DNA of 64,000 bases from Burkholderia sp. Ac-20365 (GCF_017104715.1 NZ_JAAGPI010000007.1:297610-361609), one strand, 5' to 3'; counted from the stretch's first letter, positions 25,938 to 36,925 are shown. The notes: a model not told the origin generated them from the sequence alone. Numbers and translations: made by a program.

Positions 25938-26822
25938 ATGCCTAATGTTCTGAGTACCGTCGCGCATCCGCCCGCGACGGCCACGCGCCGGCGGCGCGAC
26001 TGGCGCAGCGTGCGCCTGCTGATGCCCGCGCTGCTGCTGCTGGTGATCTTCTTTCTTTTGCCCGTGCTGTCGCTGCTGTTGCGCAGCGTGCTCGAACCGT
26101 CGCTGGGGTTGCAGAACTATGCGCAGCTGGTCGGCTCGACGACGTATCTGCGCGTGTTCGGCAACACGTTTCTGGTGGCGGGCGTGGTGACGCTGGCGAC
26201 GCTCGCGATCGGCTTTCCGACTGCATGGCTGCTCGCCATCGCGCCGCGCAAGCTGAGTTCGCTGCTATTCGCGGTGATGCTGCTGTCGATGTGGACGAAT
26301 CTGCTGGCACGCACCTTCGCCTGGATGGTGCTGCTGCAACAGACAGGTCCGATCAACCGCATGCTGATGGCGCTCGGCATCATCAGCGAGCCGCTCACGC
26401 TGGTGAACAACCTGATCGGCGTGACGATCGGCATGACGTACATCATGCTGCCGTTTCTCGTGATGCCGTTGCATGCGACCTTGCGCAGCATCGATCCGTC
26501 GACGCTGCGAGCCGCGGCGATCTGTGGGGCGAGCCGCTGGCAGGCTTTCTGGCGCGTGCTGGTGCCGCTGGCGATGCCGGGTGTCGCATCGGGCGCGCTG
26601 ATGGTGTTCGTGATGGCGCTCGGTTACTTCGTGACGCCTGCATTGCTTGGCGGCGCGTCGTACATGATGCTCGCCGAACTCATCGCGCAGCTCGTGCAGC
26701 AACTTCTGAACTGGGGCCTTGCCGGTGCGGCTGCGTTCGTGCTGCTGGCTGTCACCCTTTCGCTGTATGCGTTGCAACTGCGCTTCACGGGCAGTGCACG
26801 TGCAAGTGTGGGAGGCCGATAA
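25938..26822 (+). CDS. ABC transporter permease (PotB-like)
   Basis: A 294-residue inner-membrane permease with about six helices and the cytoplasmic coupling loop ICGASRWQAFWRVLVPLAMPG that contacts the ATPase. GGGAGA lies 9 bases before the ATG at 25938, and an earlier in-frame ATG at 25926 has none. Its stop is one base before the next permease start. Confidence 0.9.
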   Translation: MPNVLSTVAHPPATATRRRRDWRSVRLLMPALLLLVIFFLLPVLSLLLRSVLEPSLGLQNYAQLVGSTTYLRVFGNTFLVAGVVTLATLAIGFPTAWLLAIAPRKLSSLLFAVMLLSMWTNLLARTFAWMVLLQQTGPINRMLMALGIISEPLTLVNNLIGVTIGMTYIMLPFLVMPLHATLRSIDPSTLRAAAICGASRWQAFWRVLVPLAMPGVASGALMVFVMALGYFVTPALLGGASYMMLAELIAQLVQQLLNWGLAGAAAFVLLAVTLSLYALQLRFTGSARASVGGR

Positions 26823-26823
26823 C

Positions 26824-27618
26824 ATGCTGCTCGATTTCGACCGTCTGGGCGCGCTGCGCTGGGCCTTGCTCTCTGTTGGCGCTGCCGTCGCACTGTTCCT
26901 TCTGCTGCCGATCGTCTTCATCGTCGCGCTTTCATTCGGCGATTCGCAGTGGCTGATCTTTCCGCCGCCGGGCTGGACGCTGGAGTGGTATCGCCAGTTA
27001 TTCACCGACGCCGGCTGGATCGACTCGCTGCTCACCAGCGCGAAGCTCGCGGTGATCGTAACCGTCTTGTCCGTGCTGATCGGCTTTCTCGCGTCGCTGG
27101 CACTGGTGCGCGGCAAGTTTCGCGGGCGCAATGCCGTGCAGGCTTTCTTCCTGACGCCGATGGTGCTGCCCGTCGTCGTGCTCGCCGTCGCGCTGTATGC
27201 GTTCTTCCTGCGCATCGGCCTGAACGGCACGATGACGGGCTTCGTGATCGGCCATCTGATCATTGCGTTGCCTTTCTCGATCATCTCGATCAGCAACTCG
27301 CTCGCGAGTTTCGACACAGCGCTCGAAGATGCCGCGCTGATCTGTGGTGCGTCACCGCTCGAAGTGAAGCTGCGCGTCACGTTGCCCGCGATCCGGCTCG
27401 GCATCTTCGCGGCTGCGATCTTCTCGTTCCTTGCATCGTGGGACGAAGTGGTGGTGTCGATCTTCATGGCGAGCCCCACGCTGCAAACGCTGCCCGTGCG
27501 CATCTGGGCGACGCTGCGGCAAGACCTGACGCCCGTCGTCGCGGCGGCGTCTTCGTTACTGGTCGGCCTGACGGCTGTGTTGATGCTGGCGGGCGCCGTG
27601 CTGCGCCGCGCGCGATAA
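26824..27618 (+). CDS. ABC transporter permease (PotC-like)
   Basis: A 264-residue second permease with about six helices. The coupling loop reads LICGASPLEVKLRVTLPAIR, close to that of the first permease. It has a GGAGG upstream in the end of the previous gene and starts directly after it, so the two are translated together. Confidence 0.9.
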   Translation: MLLDFDRLGALRWALLSVGAAVALFLLLPIVFIVALSFGDSQWLIFPPPGWTLEWYRQLFTDAGWIDSLLTSAKLAVIVTVLSVLIGFLASLALVRGKFRGRNAVQAFFLTPMVLPVVVLAVALYAFFLRIGLNGTMTGFVIGHLIIALPFSIISISNSLASFDTALEDAALICGASPLEVKLRVTLPAIRLGIFAAAIFSFLASWDEVVVSIFMASPTLQTLPVRIWATLRQDLTPVVAAASSLLVGLTAVLMLAGAVLRRAR

Positions 27619-27632
27619 CCAAGGTGAACGAC

Positions 27633-28721
27633 ATGACTGCATTCCTGCAAATCCAGCGCCTGCGCAAAACATACGACGACGTCGTCGCCATCGATCAGGT
27701 TTCGCTCGATGTGCGCAAGGGCGAATTCATGACGTTTCTCGGGCCGTCGGGCTCGGGCAAGAGCACGACGCTGTATATCGTCGCGGGCTTTCAGGAGCCG
27801 AGCGAAGGACGCGTGCTGGTCGACGGCAAGCCGCTGCTTTCCGTTGCGCCTAACAAGCGGAACATCGGCATGGTGTTTCAGCGCTATACGCTGTTTCCGC
27901 ATCTGACAGTGGGTGAGAACGTCGCGTTTCCGTTGCGCGTGCGCCGTCGTCCCGAAGCGGAAGTGAAAGCGAAAGTGGAGCAGATGCTCAAGCTCGTGCA
28001 TCTCTCCGAATGCCGCGACCGCATGCCCGCGCAACTGTCGGGCGGACAGCAGCAGCGTGTCGCGATTGCGCGTGCGCTCGCCTACGATCCGCCCGTGCTG
28101 CTGATGGACGAGCCGCTGTCCGCACTCGACAAGAAGCTGCGCGAGGAAATCCAGCTTGAACTGCGCCGGATCCATCAGGAAACGGGCGTCACGATTCTCT
28201 ATGTGACGCATGATCAGGAAGAAGCGCTGCGTCTGTCGGACCGTATTGCTGTGTTCAACAAAGGGCGCATCGAACAGGTCGGGACGGGCGAGGAACTGTA
28301 TGCGAACCCTGCATCGCGCTTTGTCGCGAGCTTCATCGGCAATTCGAATTTCCTGCCCGTGCGCGTGACCTCGCACACTGACGGCCGCATGAACGGCGTG
28401 TTCCCGAATGGTCATCAGGTTACGTCCGGCAGTTTCAACCCGGCGCTCACGGCAGGCGACGACGGCACGCTGATGATTCGCCCCGAGCAGATGCGCATCC
28501 ACGCGATGCGCGATGCGAACGGCACAGCAGGCTTGCCGGTCACGGTGCGCGACATCACGTATCTCGGTGACGCGATGCATTACGCGGTGGCAACGCCGTG
28601 GCAACAGGAAATCTCGATTCGCATGCCCGCGGGACAGCGCCATGACAGCGGGCTGTCGATCGGTACGAACGCGCTCGTCGACTGGGATACGCGCGATGTG
28701 CGGCTCTTCGCTCAAGCGTGA
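27633..28721 (+). CDS. ABC transporter ATP-binding protein (PotA-like)
   Basis: A 362-residue ATPase. The Walker A is GPSGSGKST (about residue 39), the Q-loop follows in MVFQRYTLFPH, the signature is LSGGQQQRVAIARAL, and Walker B is VLLMDEPLSALD. A C-terminal TOBE domain (about residues 280-362, with RPEQMRIH) is typical of polyamine/spermidine-type importers. Its stop overlaps a GTG at the start of the next regulator's frame, so that regulator may be co-transcribed. Confidence 0.95.
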   Translation: MTAFLQIQRLRKTYDDVVAIDQVSLDVRKGEFMTFLGPSGSGKSTTLYIVAGFQEPSEGRVLVDGKPLLSVAPNKRNIGMVFQRYTLFPHLTVGENVAFPLRVRRRPEAEVKAKVEQMLKLVHLSECRDRMPAQLSGGQQQRVAIARALAYDPPVLLMDEPLSALDKKLREEIQLELRRIHQETGVTILYVTHDQEEALRLSDRIAVFNKGRIEQVGTGEELYANPASRFVASFIGNSNFLPVRVTSHTDGRMNGVFPNGHQVTSGSFNPALTAGDDGTLMIRPEQMRIHAMRDANGTAGLPVTVRDITYLGDAMHYAVATPWQQEISIRMPAGQRHDSGLSIGTNALVDWDTRDVRLFAQA

Positions 28722-28729
28722 CGATTGCC

Positions 28730-29482
28730 ATGAGTGATGCACTGCCATCGCTGAAGGTCGAACGCCGCACCACGACGCTGCGCGAACTCGCGCTGGAGAA
28801 AATGCGTACGGCGATCGTCGACGCGCATTTTCGTCCGGGCGAGCGGCTCGTCGAGCGTTCGCTGTGTGAAGAACTGGGCGTGAGCCGGACGGTCGTGCGC
28901 GAAGTCTTGCGGCATCTGGAGACGGAAGGGCTGGTCGATTCGATTCCGAACCAGGGGCCGATCGTCGCGATACTCGATCTCGATACAGCCGCGGAAATCT
29001 ATGAAATACGCGCGTTGCTGGAGGGCGAGGCTGCTATGGCCTGCGCGCAGCATGCCGACGAAAGCACGCATGCGGAACTGGCCGGCTGCATCGAAAAGAT
29101 CCAGGCCGCGTTCGATGCGCAGGATCATCAGGCCGTGCGCGCCTTCACGTCGGCGTTCTACGAATGCATGTTCACGGGCGGCAAGAAGAGCGTGGCGTGG
29201 GACATCGTGCAGTCTTTGACGGCACGTATCAACCGGCTGCGTGCATTGACGATCGCATCCGATGATCGCGGCCGCCAGGCCGTTCAGGAAATGCGGCGGA
29301 TCCTGGCTGCCATCCGCGCGCATGCGCCGAACGAAGCACGCGATGCCGCGACCGCGCACGTCGAGCGCGTGGCCGAGATTGCGCGTCAGGTGCTGCGCGA
29401 GGGGCAGGAGAGCGCGGAGACGCGAGGCACATCAGGGCTGGCAAGCCAGCGCGGTCCGGCTGAAGTCGAACGGGAGCGCTGA
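28730..29482 (+). CDS. GntR family transcriptional regulator (FCD type)
   Basis: A 250-residue regulator closely related to the one at 17777. Both share TLREL near the N-terminus, RPG-RLVER and the 17-residue recognition region SRTVVREVLRHLETEGL. The FCD domain follows at about residues 90-225. The C-terminal 25 residues are an extra tail. The ATG at 28730 gives MSDALPS, parallel to MSDLRID in the paralogue; a GTG at 28718 overlapping the ABC stop is the alternative start. It closes the transport operon. The pair probably responds to related ligands and could compete for the same sites. Confidence 0.85.
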   Translation: MSDALPSLKVERRTTTLRELALEKMRTAIVDAHFRPGERLVERSLCEELGVSRTVVREVLRHLETEGLVDSIPNQGPIVAILDLDTAAEIYEIRALLEGEAAMACAQHADESTHAELAGCIEKIQAAFDAQDHQAVRAFTSAFYECMFTGGKKSVAWDIVQSLTARINRLRALTIASDDRGRQAVQEMRRILAAIRAHAPNEARDAATAHVERVAEIARQVLREGQESAETRGTSGLASQRGPAEVERER

Positions 29483-29536
29483 GCGCTGGCGGCCTGGAGC
29501 AGGGCTTTTCATCAACGCATCGGGGAGAGCGTGGGC

Positions 29537-30928
29537 ATGAATACAGGATCATCCGGCACGGGTGAAGTCGGCGTCGACGTGGCGTCGAACGTATTCGATG
29601 GGCAGCGGGATTCTGCAACGGACATTCCGTTACGCGTGACGATCCGGGTCGTCACCATCTGCCTGCTGATGATTCTGGCGGAAGGGTACGACGTCGCGAT
29701 CTATGGCGCCGTGCTGCCGATGCTCACGCATGGGACGGACTGGTCGCTGACGCAACTGCAGCTGGGTGCAATCGCGAGTTGCTCGCTCGCGGGCATGATG
29801 ATCGGCGCGATGGGCGCGGGCACGCTGAGCGATATCGTGGGCCGCAGGAGGATGCTGCTCGGCAGCGTCGCGCTCTTCTCCGCGATGATGGCGGCCGCTG
29901 CGCTCGCGCCGACGCCAGGATGGTTCGTGGTGGCGCGCGTGCTCGGCGGACTGGGGCTGGGCGGCGTGGTGCCGACGGCAGCGGCGCTGACCGTCGAATA
30001 TTCGCCGCCGCGGCGTCGCTCGTTCAACTATGCGCTGATCTACACGGGCTATTCGCTGGGCGGCATCGTCGTCGCGCTGCTGGCGATTGTGTGGCTGCCG
30101 TCGCACGGGTGGCGGGGACTCTTCTGGCTCGGTGCCGCTCCTCTTGTCGTGCTGCCTTTCGTTGCGCGCCATTTGCCTGAGTCGCTGGAGTTTCTGATCG
30201 CGAAAGGCAGAAGCGGTGACGCACGTTCGCTTGCCCGAGCGCTGGGCATTCGCGGCTCAGCAATCGATGCTCCTGCGTATAGCCGTGGATCGGCAGCGCG
30301 TTCTGCCGGTGGTGGCGTGTCGGGCATCGCTTCGGTTCGCGCGCTCTTCGCGCCTTCATTCCTGCGTGCAACGCTCGCCTTTTGGGTCGCGATGTTCATG
30401 GGCCTGCTGCTGCTTTATGGACTCAGCACGTGGCTTCCACAACTGATGCGCAAGTCTGGCTTCCCGCTCGGTTCGAGCCTCGGGCTGCTCGTCATGCTCA
30501 ACCTGACAGCCGCGTTTGGTTCGCTCGCGGGCGGTGCGGTTGCCGACCGGCTCGGGTCGAAGCCCGTCGTCAGCGCGTTGTATTTTCTGGCCGCGGTGAG
30601 TCTCTGCATGCTGCCGTTCGCGCATGGCACCATCGAAACGTATGTGCTGGTCGGCATCGCTGGCGTGGGAACGATCGGCAATACGATGCTGCTCGGCGCG
30701 TACATCACGCGCCACTATCCGTCGTCCAGCCGGGCGACGGGTATCGGCTGGGCGCTGGGCATCGGGCGGTTTGGCGCGATCGTGGGGCCGTTGATTGGTG
30801 GCGTGCTGGCGCAAGCGGGTGCGCCGCTGCCCTGGAACTTCTATACCTTTGCGGCGGTGGGCGTCGCGGCAGGGATCGTGCTGATGTTCGTGCCTGCGAG
30901 CACGCCGGATCGTAAATCCGCCAATTGA
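29537..30928 (+). CDS. MFS transporter, aromatic acid:H+ symporter-like
   Basis: A 463-residue permease with about 12 helices. The first helix region has LAEGYDVAIYGAVLPML, and GTLSDIVGRRRMLL forms the loop motif of the family; the Asp in EGYD is typical of the AAHS group that carries benzoate-like acids. The ATG at 29537 follows GGGAGA. Its position 54 bases after the GntR gene suggests co-regulation with the ring-opening operon, for example uptake of an aromatic or nicotinate-like acid, but this is not certain. Confidence 0.85.
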   Translation: MNTGSSGTGEVGVDVASNVFDGQRDSATDIPLRVTIRVVTICLLMILAEGYDVAIYGAVLPMLTHGTDWSLTQLQLGAIASCSLAGMMIGAMGAGTLSDIVGRRRMLLGSVALFSAMMAAAALAPTPGWFVVARVLGGLGLGGVVPTAAALTVEYSPPRRRSFNYALIYTGYSLGGIVVALLAIVWLPSHGWRGLFWLGAAPLVVLPFVARHLPESLEFLIAKGRSGDARSLARALGIRGSAIDAPAYSRGSAARSAGGGVSGIASVRALFAPSFLRATLAFWVAMFMGLLLLYGLSTWLPQLMRKSGFPLGSSLGLLVMLNLTAAFGSLAGGAVADRLGSKPVVSALYFLAAVSLCMLPFAHGTIETYVLVGIAGVGTIGNTMLLGAYITRHYPSSSRATGIGWALGIGRFGAIVGPLIGGVLAQAGAPLPWNFYTFAAVGVAAGIVLMFVPASTPDRKSAN

Positions 30929-31188
30929 GCGCAGCGGGCGGAGAAATTGACTGCCGATCCACTCGGCGGCACCACTGAATCTCCAATCATTCTTCACGAA
31001 TTCTGCGACTCTACGATACGACTGTGATGGTCGGCCGTCGCATCGGCGAGCGGCCATGCACGCAAATCGATTCTGGCAGGCGCGTAATATCGTGTTGTAA
31101 GTTCATTGGGACATCCGGTGCGCCGACTGAGTGGCTGCCGGTTCACAGCGCGATAGTCCTCTGAGGACATCGGAAGGGGACTTCACGC

Positions 31189-32190
31189 ATGCCTGCCGAC
31201 GCACCCCTGCATCTTCGCCTCGCCACCGAAATCAAAGGCTGGCCGCTGTTGCACGCGGCCATTGGCCTGCTACCGTTTGTCGTCCTCGCGCTGGCGACGG
31301 GTAACGCGCTGTGGATCAAGGCGTCGCTCCTCACGGTCGCGACGATGATCGCCGAAGACAGGCTCGCGCTGCGTCCCGAAGGTGTGCTGGCGCACGGACT
31401 CGTGGTTATCGGCGGAACGTATCTTCTGCTGCTTGCTGAACGGGTGCCGGCATTGTTCGTCGTTGCCTGCATGCTGCTCGCGGCGAGTGTGATCCTGCTC
31501 GCCTCGCGCGGCAAGAAGCTGCGCACGCTCGGCAACTGGACCTTCGTGCCCGTCCTGATTCTCGCCAACGATCTGCACGGAGGGCGCAGCATCGATGCCT
31601 TGCTGCACGCCGCGCCCGCTTCGCTGCCGTATCTGCTCGTCGCGCTCGTGCCGGCGCTGGTGTCGGCGTATATCCGCTCGCGCGGCAAGACGGACGCCCG
31701 CTGGTCGCGTCTCGACGATTTCGGCACGCGCGCACCCTATGTGGAAGACCTGATCGCGATGGTCGCTGGCGTCGGCATCACGGCGTTGATGGTCGAATAC
31801 CGGCACATGGATCACGCGCAGTGGGTGATATGGGGCGCCGCAAGCATCGTCACGGGCGCGGTGGATACGGCGCGAACGAAACTGCAGAACCGCGCGTTCG
31901 GCGTCATTGTCGGGGTGCCGGTCGGCGTTCTGCTCGGGCAATACGTGGTGCCGCATTCGAGCATGGCCGTAACGCTTGCGACGCTGGCCGCGTTTCTCAC
32001 GCTCGTCGCTTTTCAACGCTACGTAGTAGGATATTTCTTTCGCTGTGTGTTCGTCTCGCTTGCGATCGTGCTGGCGAATCAGTCTGTCGTCGATGCGTTC
32101 GAGCGGCTCACGCATGTACTCGCGGGCGGTCTCATCGGATTGGCTTGCGTGGTTGGCGTGCATATCGCGGCGCGCCGTTTTTTGCGGTGA
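31189..32190 (+). CDS. FUSC-like integral membrane protein
   Basis: A 333-residue membrane protein with two blocks of helices: residues 20-110 and 185-330, separated by a polar stretch with RSRGKTDARW. The repeat-like layout and the phrase WVIWGAASIVTGAVDTARTKLQNRAFGVIVGVP-type region (broken here for length) recall fusaric acid resistance (FUSC) and aromatic acid exporter proteins, in which a helix block is followed by Arg-rich loops. GGAAGGGG precedes the ATG. It stands alone between the MFS gene and the Sui1 gene. Export of an organic acid is possible. The 260-base gap before it holds nothing I could identify. Confidence 0.55.
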   Translation: MPADAPLHLRLATEIKGWPLLHAAIGLLPFVVLALATGNALWIKASLLTVATMIAEDRLALRPEGVLAHGLVVIGGTYLLLLAERVPALFVVACMLLAASVILLASRGKKLRTLGNWTFVPVLILANDLHGGRSIDALLHAAPASLPYLLVALVPALVSAYIRSRGKTDARWSRLDDFGTRAPYVEDLIAMVAGVGITALMVEYRHMDHAQWVIWGAASIVTGAVDTARTKLQNRAFGVIVGVPVGVLLGQYVVPHSSMAVTLATLAAFLTLVAFQRYVVGYFFRCVFVSLAIVLANQSVVDAFERLTHVLAGGLIGLACVVGVHIAARRFLR

Positions 32191-32277
32191 TCTTTCCGTT
32201 CACTGGCTTTGTTTGGCCCGCGCAGCGGAATGCGCCCCTGCTAAACTCGTCGCGATTAGTCTTTGAGTAAGCCGATC

Positions 32278-32640
32278 ATGAAGAGTAGTTCAAAAGGTGG
32301 CCTCGTCTATTCCACCGATGGTGGGCGGATGTGTCCTGAATGCAGGCAGGTACTTGCGGAATGTGTCTGCAAGGCGGTTGCCAAGGCACGACCGGTAGGC
32401 GATGGTGTGGTACGGGTGACCCTCGTGACCAAGGGCCGGGGCGGGAAAAGCGTGACGATCGTCAAAGGGCTGGCGCTCGATCCTCTGGCCCTGGCGTCGC
32501 TAGGCAAGCAGTTGCGCACGGCCTGCGGTTCTGGTGGAACGGTCAAGGATGGCGTGATTGAAGTACAGGGCGACCATTGCGAGCGGATCATCGAAGCGCT
32601 CAGAAAGGACGGGCACGCTGCAAAGCGGGCCGGGGGCTAA
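32278..32640 (+). CDS. Translation initiation factor Sui1/YciH homologue
   Basis: A 120-residue protein of the eIF1/SUI1 fold: LVYSTDGGRMCPECRQ at the start, a Cys pair that may bind metal, then VRVTLVTKGRGGKSVTIVKG and DGVIEVQGDHCERIIEAL in the SUI1 domain. Bacterial YciH-type proteins affect initiation fidelity under stress. ATG 32278 is chosen because homologues start near SSKGGLVYST; a TTG at 32263 also lies in frame. Confidence 0.85.
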   Translation: MKSSSKGGLVYSTDGGRMCPECRQVLAECVCKAVAKARPVGDGVVRVTLVTKGRGGKSVTIVKGLALDPLALASLGKQLRTACGSGGTVKDGVIEVQGDHCERIIEALRKDGHAAKRAGG

Positions 32641-33064
32641 TTGCGCTTGTGAGCGGCGACGCGATTTCTGTCGATCAAAAAACCCCATCAACAAGGGTGT
32701 CGTTGTTGTCCGTTCATCGAGAAGGGAAAGTGGTTGTATTCGCGATGCCCGCGCCTATGTTGGCCTGCTCGGCTATAACCTCATTCCGCCGAGTAGCCCG
32801 CTAATTGCATCGCCGCCCCTGCTTCTATGTTCCCGGGGCGGATCCGCATTCCAGTTGTTTGGCTTACCCGCCTCACGTCCAGCCATTTCCCGTCAGTGCC
32901 TTTGCTCGTCGAGCGGACTATCCCACCTCCCTGCAGCCCCGCTGACGCATAGTATTAGAATCATTGATACTGTCCCGTCACCTGCTGTTTTCCTGAAATT
33001 GCCGCTCTAGACTGTTCTCCAAGGTGCATCGACATGAGCACCACACCAGAGACAGGAGACGATT
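32641..33064. other. 424-base gap without a recognisable gene
   Basis: No open frame here has the look of a protein, and I see no clear terminator, repeat or RNA gene. A short inverted pair CAACAA/TTGTTG lies at about 32690-32710. The end, ACAGGAGACGATT, holds the ribosome binding site of the next gene. Confidence 0.5.
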
Positions 33065-34459
33065 GTGAGCAAACAGGTATTACTCGAAGACTTGCCGCTC
33101 CGCCCATTCCACGTCGGGGTTGCGTTCAGTGGGACAGGCGGGCAATTCAGCGACGGCTTCGTGCTTGGCATTATCGGCATTGCAGTCAGCATGGCGGCCG
33201 GGCCGCTGCATCTCGACGCGCTATGGATGGGACTGCTTGGCGCGGCGTCACTTGCAGGTCTGTTCTTCGGCAGCATGCTGGCCGGTCCCATTGCGGACAA
33301 GTACGGTCGCCGGACGATTTTCGCGTACGACATGCTGCTCTTCGCGGTCGTCTCCGCTGCGCAGTATTTTGTGACCACGCCTTCGCAGTTGCTCGTTTTG
33401 CGACTGGTGCTAGGGCTCATTCTCGGTGCCGATTACGTGGTGAGTAAGTCCCTCGTGACCGAGTACTCGCCGCGCCGTTATCGTGGCCGTCTGCTGAGCG
33501 TGCTCGCAGCGGCGTGGGCAGCGGGCTATGTCGGCGCGTACCTTGCTGGTTTTACCATGCGCGATATTGGGCCCGACGCCTGGCGGATCATGCTCGCTGC
33601 GAGCGGCGTGCCGGCACTGCTGATTCTTCCGTTCCGTCTGATCGTTCCCGAATCGCCGATGTGGCTGATGAAGCGAGGCCGCGGCGACGAAGCGCTCGCC
33701 ATTGTTCGTCGCAGATTCGGCCCTGAGGTTACGCTCTCGACGACAGTGGCAACGCAGCAACATGGGGGCGCATGGTCACAACTGTTCTCGCCGAGGTGGC
33801 GAAAAAACACACTGGTCGGCTGTGTGTTCTATACCTGCCAGGTTATTCCGTACTTTGCGTTGGGCACCTTCGCGCCTAAAGTCCTCGAAGCGCTGCATGT
33901 CAAAGACAAGTTCGTGGGCGGACTCGTCTATAACGTCCTGCTTCTCGCAGGCGCGCTGATCGGCCTGCTGCTGATCGACAGGATATCCCGCCGTACGTTT
34001 CTGCTTGGAACCTTCTATCTTGCGGCGCTCGGTCTGGCGGTGCTGACATACGCCAGCTTCGGTCCCATCGGTACGATGCTCGTCTTTGGCCTTTTCGCAT
34101 GCGTTCTCTCGGCGGCAGCGAATCTGGAGTTCGTCTATCCGCCCGAACTCTTCCCGACGCACCTGCGCGCTTCAGGTGTCGGTCTTGCGGTCGCATCGAG
34201 CCGCTTTGGGTCGGCTATCAGCACGTTCCTGCTGCCGATCGCCGTCGCGCAGGTGGGCATTCATGTTGCGCTGGGTGTCTGCGTTGCGGTACTGCTCTTC
34301 GGTGGCGTCTTCTGCCACTTCATGGCACCCGAAACGGGCAGCGAGAATCTCTCCGACGTGCAATCCGATACTGTCGACGACGGTCAGATAAACGCTGCCG
34401 GACATCATGAAGCAAGCTTCGCCACCTCCGCGCCAGGCGGCAGCAAGACGCGCCTCTGA
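33065..34459 (+). CDS. MFS transporter, sugar-porter/AAHS-like
   Basis: A 464-residue permease with about 12 helices. GPIADKYGRRTIFAYDMLLF is the loop 2-3 motif, YSPRRYRGRLLSV follows helix 4, and VPESPMWLMKRGRGDEAL is the central-loop signature PESPxWL seen in the sugar and organic-cation porter groups; ELFPTHLRASGVG is the matching second-half motif. It uses a GTG start with AGGAG 7 bases upstream. The last 45 residues are polar. The downstream LysR, aspartase and YbaK genes suggest transport of an amino acid or dicarboxylate. Confidence 0.85.
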   Translation: MSKQVLLEDLPLRPFHVGVAFSGTGGQFSDGFVLGIIGIAVSMAAGPLHLDALWMGLLGAASLAGLFFGSMLAGPIADKYGRRTIFAYDMLLFAVVSAAQYFVTTPSQLLVLRLVLGLILGADYVVSKSLVTEYSPRRYRGRLLSVLAAAWAAGYVGAYLAGFTMRDIGPDAWRIMLAASGVPALLILPFRLIVPESPMWLMKRGRGDEALAIVRRRFGPEVTLSTTVATQQHGGAWSQLFSPRWRKNTLVGCVFYTCQVIPYFALGTFAPKVLEALHVKDKFVGGLVYNVLLLAGALIGLLLIDRISRRTFLLGTFYLAALGLAVLTYASFGPIGTMLVFGLFACVLSAAANLEFVYPPELFPTHLRASGVGLAVASSRFGSAISTFLLPIAVAQVGIHVALGVCVAVLLFGGVFCHFMAPETGSENLSDVQSDTVDDGQINAAGHHEASFATSAPGGSKTRL

Positions 34460-34525
34460 TGACTGGGAATCGACGGCGCATCGGGTCGCGGAATACAGGC
34501 AAGGCCTCTCACATCAGGACACGAC

Positions 34526-35501
34526 ATGCCGTCGAACAAACCCATTGATATGCATGCAGTACAGGTTTTCGTCGCTGTCGCGGAAGAGGGGAGTATGTCT
34601 GCGGCCGCAACGAGGATGGGCATCTCGCAATCGGGCGTATCGCAGATCATCCGTCAGCTCGAGGAAGAACTGGGTGTCGTGCTGGTGAACCGGACAACGC
34701 GACCAATGGCGCTCACACCGTTTGGCATTGCGCTGAGAAATCGAGGCGCGGTGTTAAGCGAAGAAATCGCCAATCTCAAGGCGCAAGTCGTCGAAGCAGG
34801 GCGTGGCATCAAACCCGACTTGCGCATCGGACTGGTCGATTCGTTTGCTTCCACGTGTGGCTCGGTGTTCACGAAGAAGCTGCTGGGAAAGGTATCTCAG
34901 CTGTCGATTCGTACGGGTCTGAGCCCTCAGCAGGGAGAAGCGCTTTTGCGCCGGGATCTGGACCTGATCGTTACCAGCGACCCGTTGATGGACGCTAACG
35001 ACGTCGTTCGTTATCGACTGTTCTCCGAGCGGTATTTCGTCATAACGCCGAAGAACCTCAGGATGCCGGTGAAGACCATTGACGACTTGAGGACACTGAT
35101 TAACAGCTTGCCTATCGTCCGGTTCAACCGGACATCTCAGGTAGGCATGCAGATCGAACGATACCTCCGGCGCATCGAAATACGTGCGCCGAACAGGCTG
35201 GAACTGGATAACGCGGACGCTTTGACTTCGATGGTGGCAGAAGGAATCGGTTGGGCCATTACATCACCGATGTGCCATCTTCAGGGTGTGACGCATGCGG
35301 GCAACGTTGCTACACATGTGGTCGAGAATCTGGGCCTGGAGCGCTCGCTGTACCTCGTCGCGCGACGGGACGAATACAACGTTTTCTTCGACGACGCTTG
35401 CGAAACGGCGCGCGAAGTAATCGAGACATCATTCCTGCCGAGGCTGACAGCGCTCGGCGGGGGGATTGAAAAACTTATTACCGTGGGTGGAAGGAATCTC
35501 T

Positions 35502-35509
<8 letters not shown>
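34526..35509 (+). CDS. LysR family transcriptional regulator
   Basis: A 327-residue regulator. The helix-turn-helix spans about residues 8-66 (VQVFVAVAEEGSMSAAATRM, SQSGVSQIIRQLEE) and the effector domain starts at LRIGLVDSFAS. It resembles the LysR protein at 8747 in the effector domain (VDSFA, TGLSP, LRRDLDL). It is co-directional with the genes on both sides; its stop lies 8 bases inside the aspartase gene, so the two are coupled, unlike the usual divergent LysR layout. Confidence 0.85.
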
Positions 35510-36914
<1,405 letters not shown>

Positions 36915-36925
36915 TTTGAGGATGT

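Noticed and set aside
26265..28748. 827-codon open frame on the minus strand
   Set aside because: It is antisense to the two permeases and ATPase, which have full family motifs; its composition is not protein-like.
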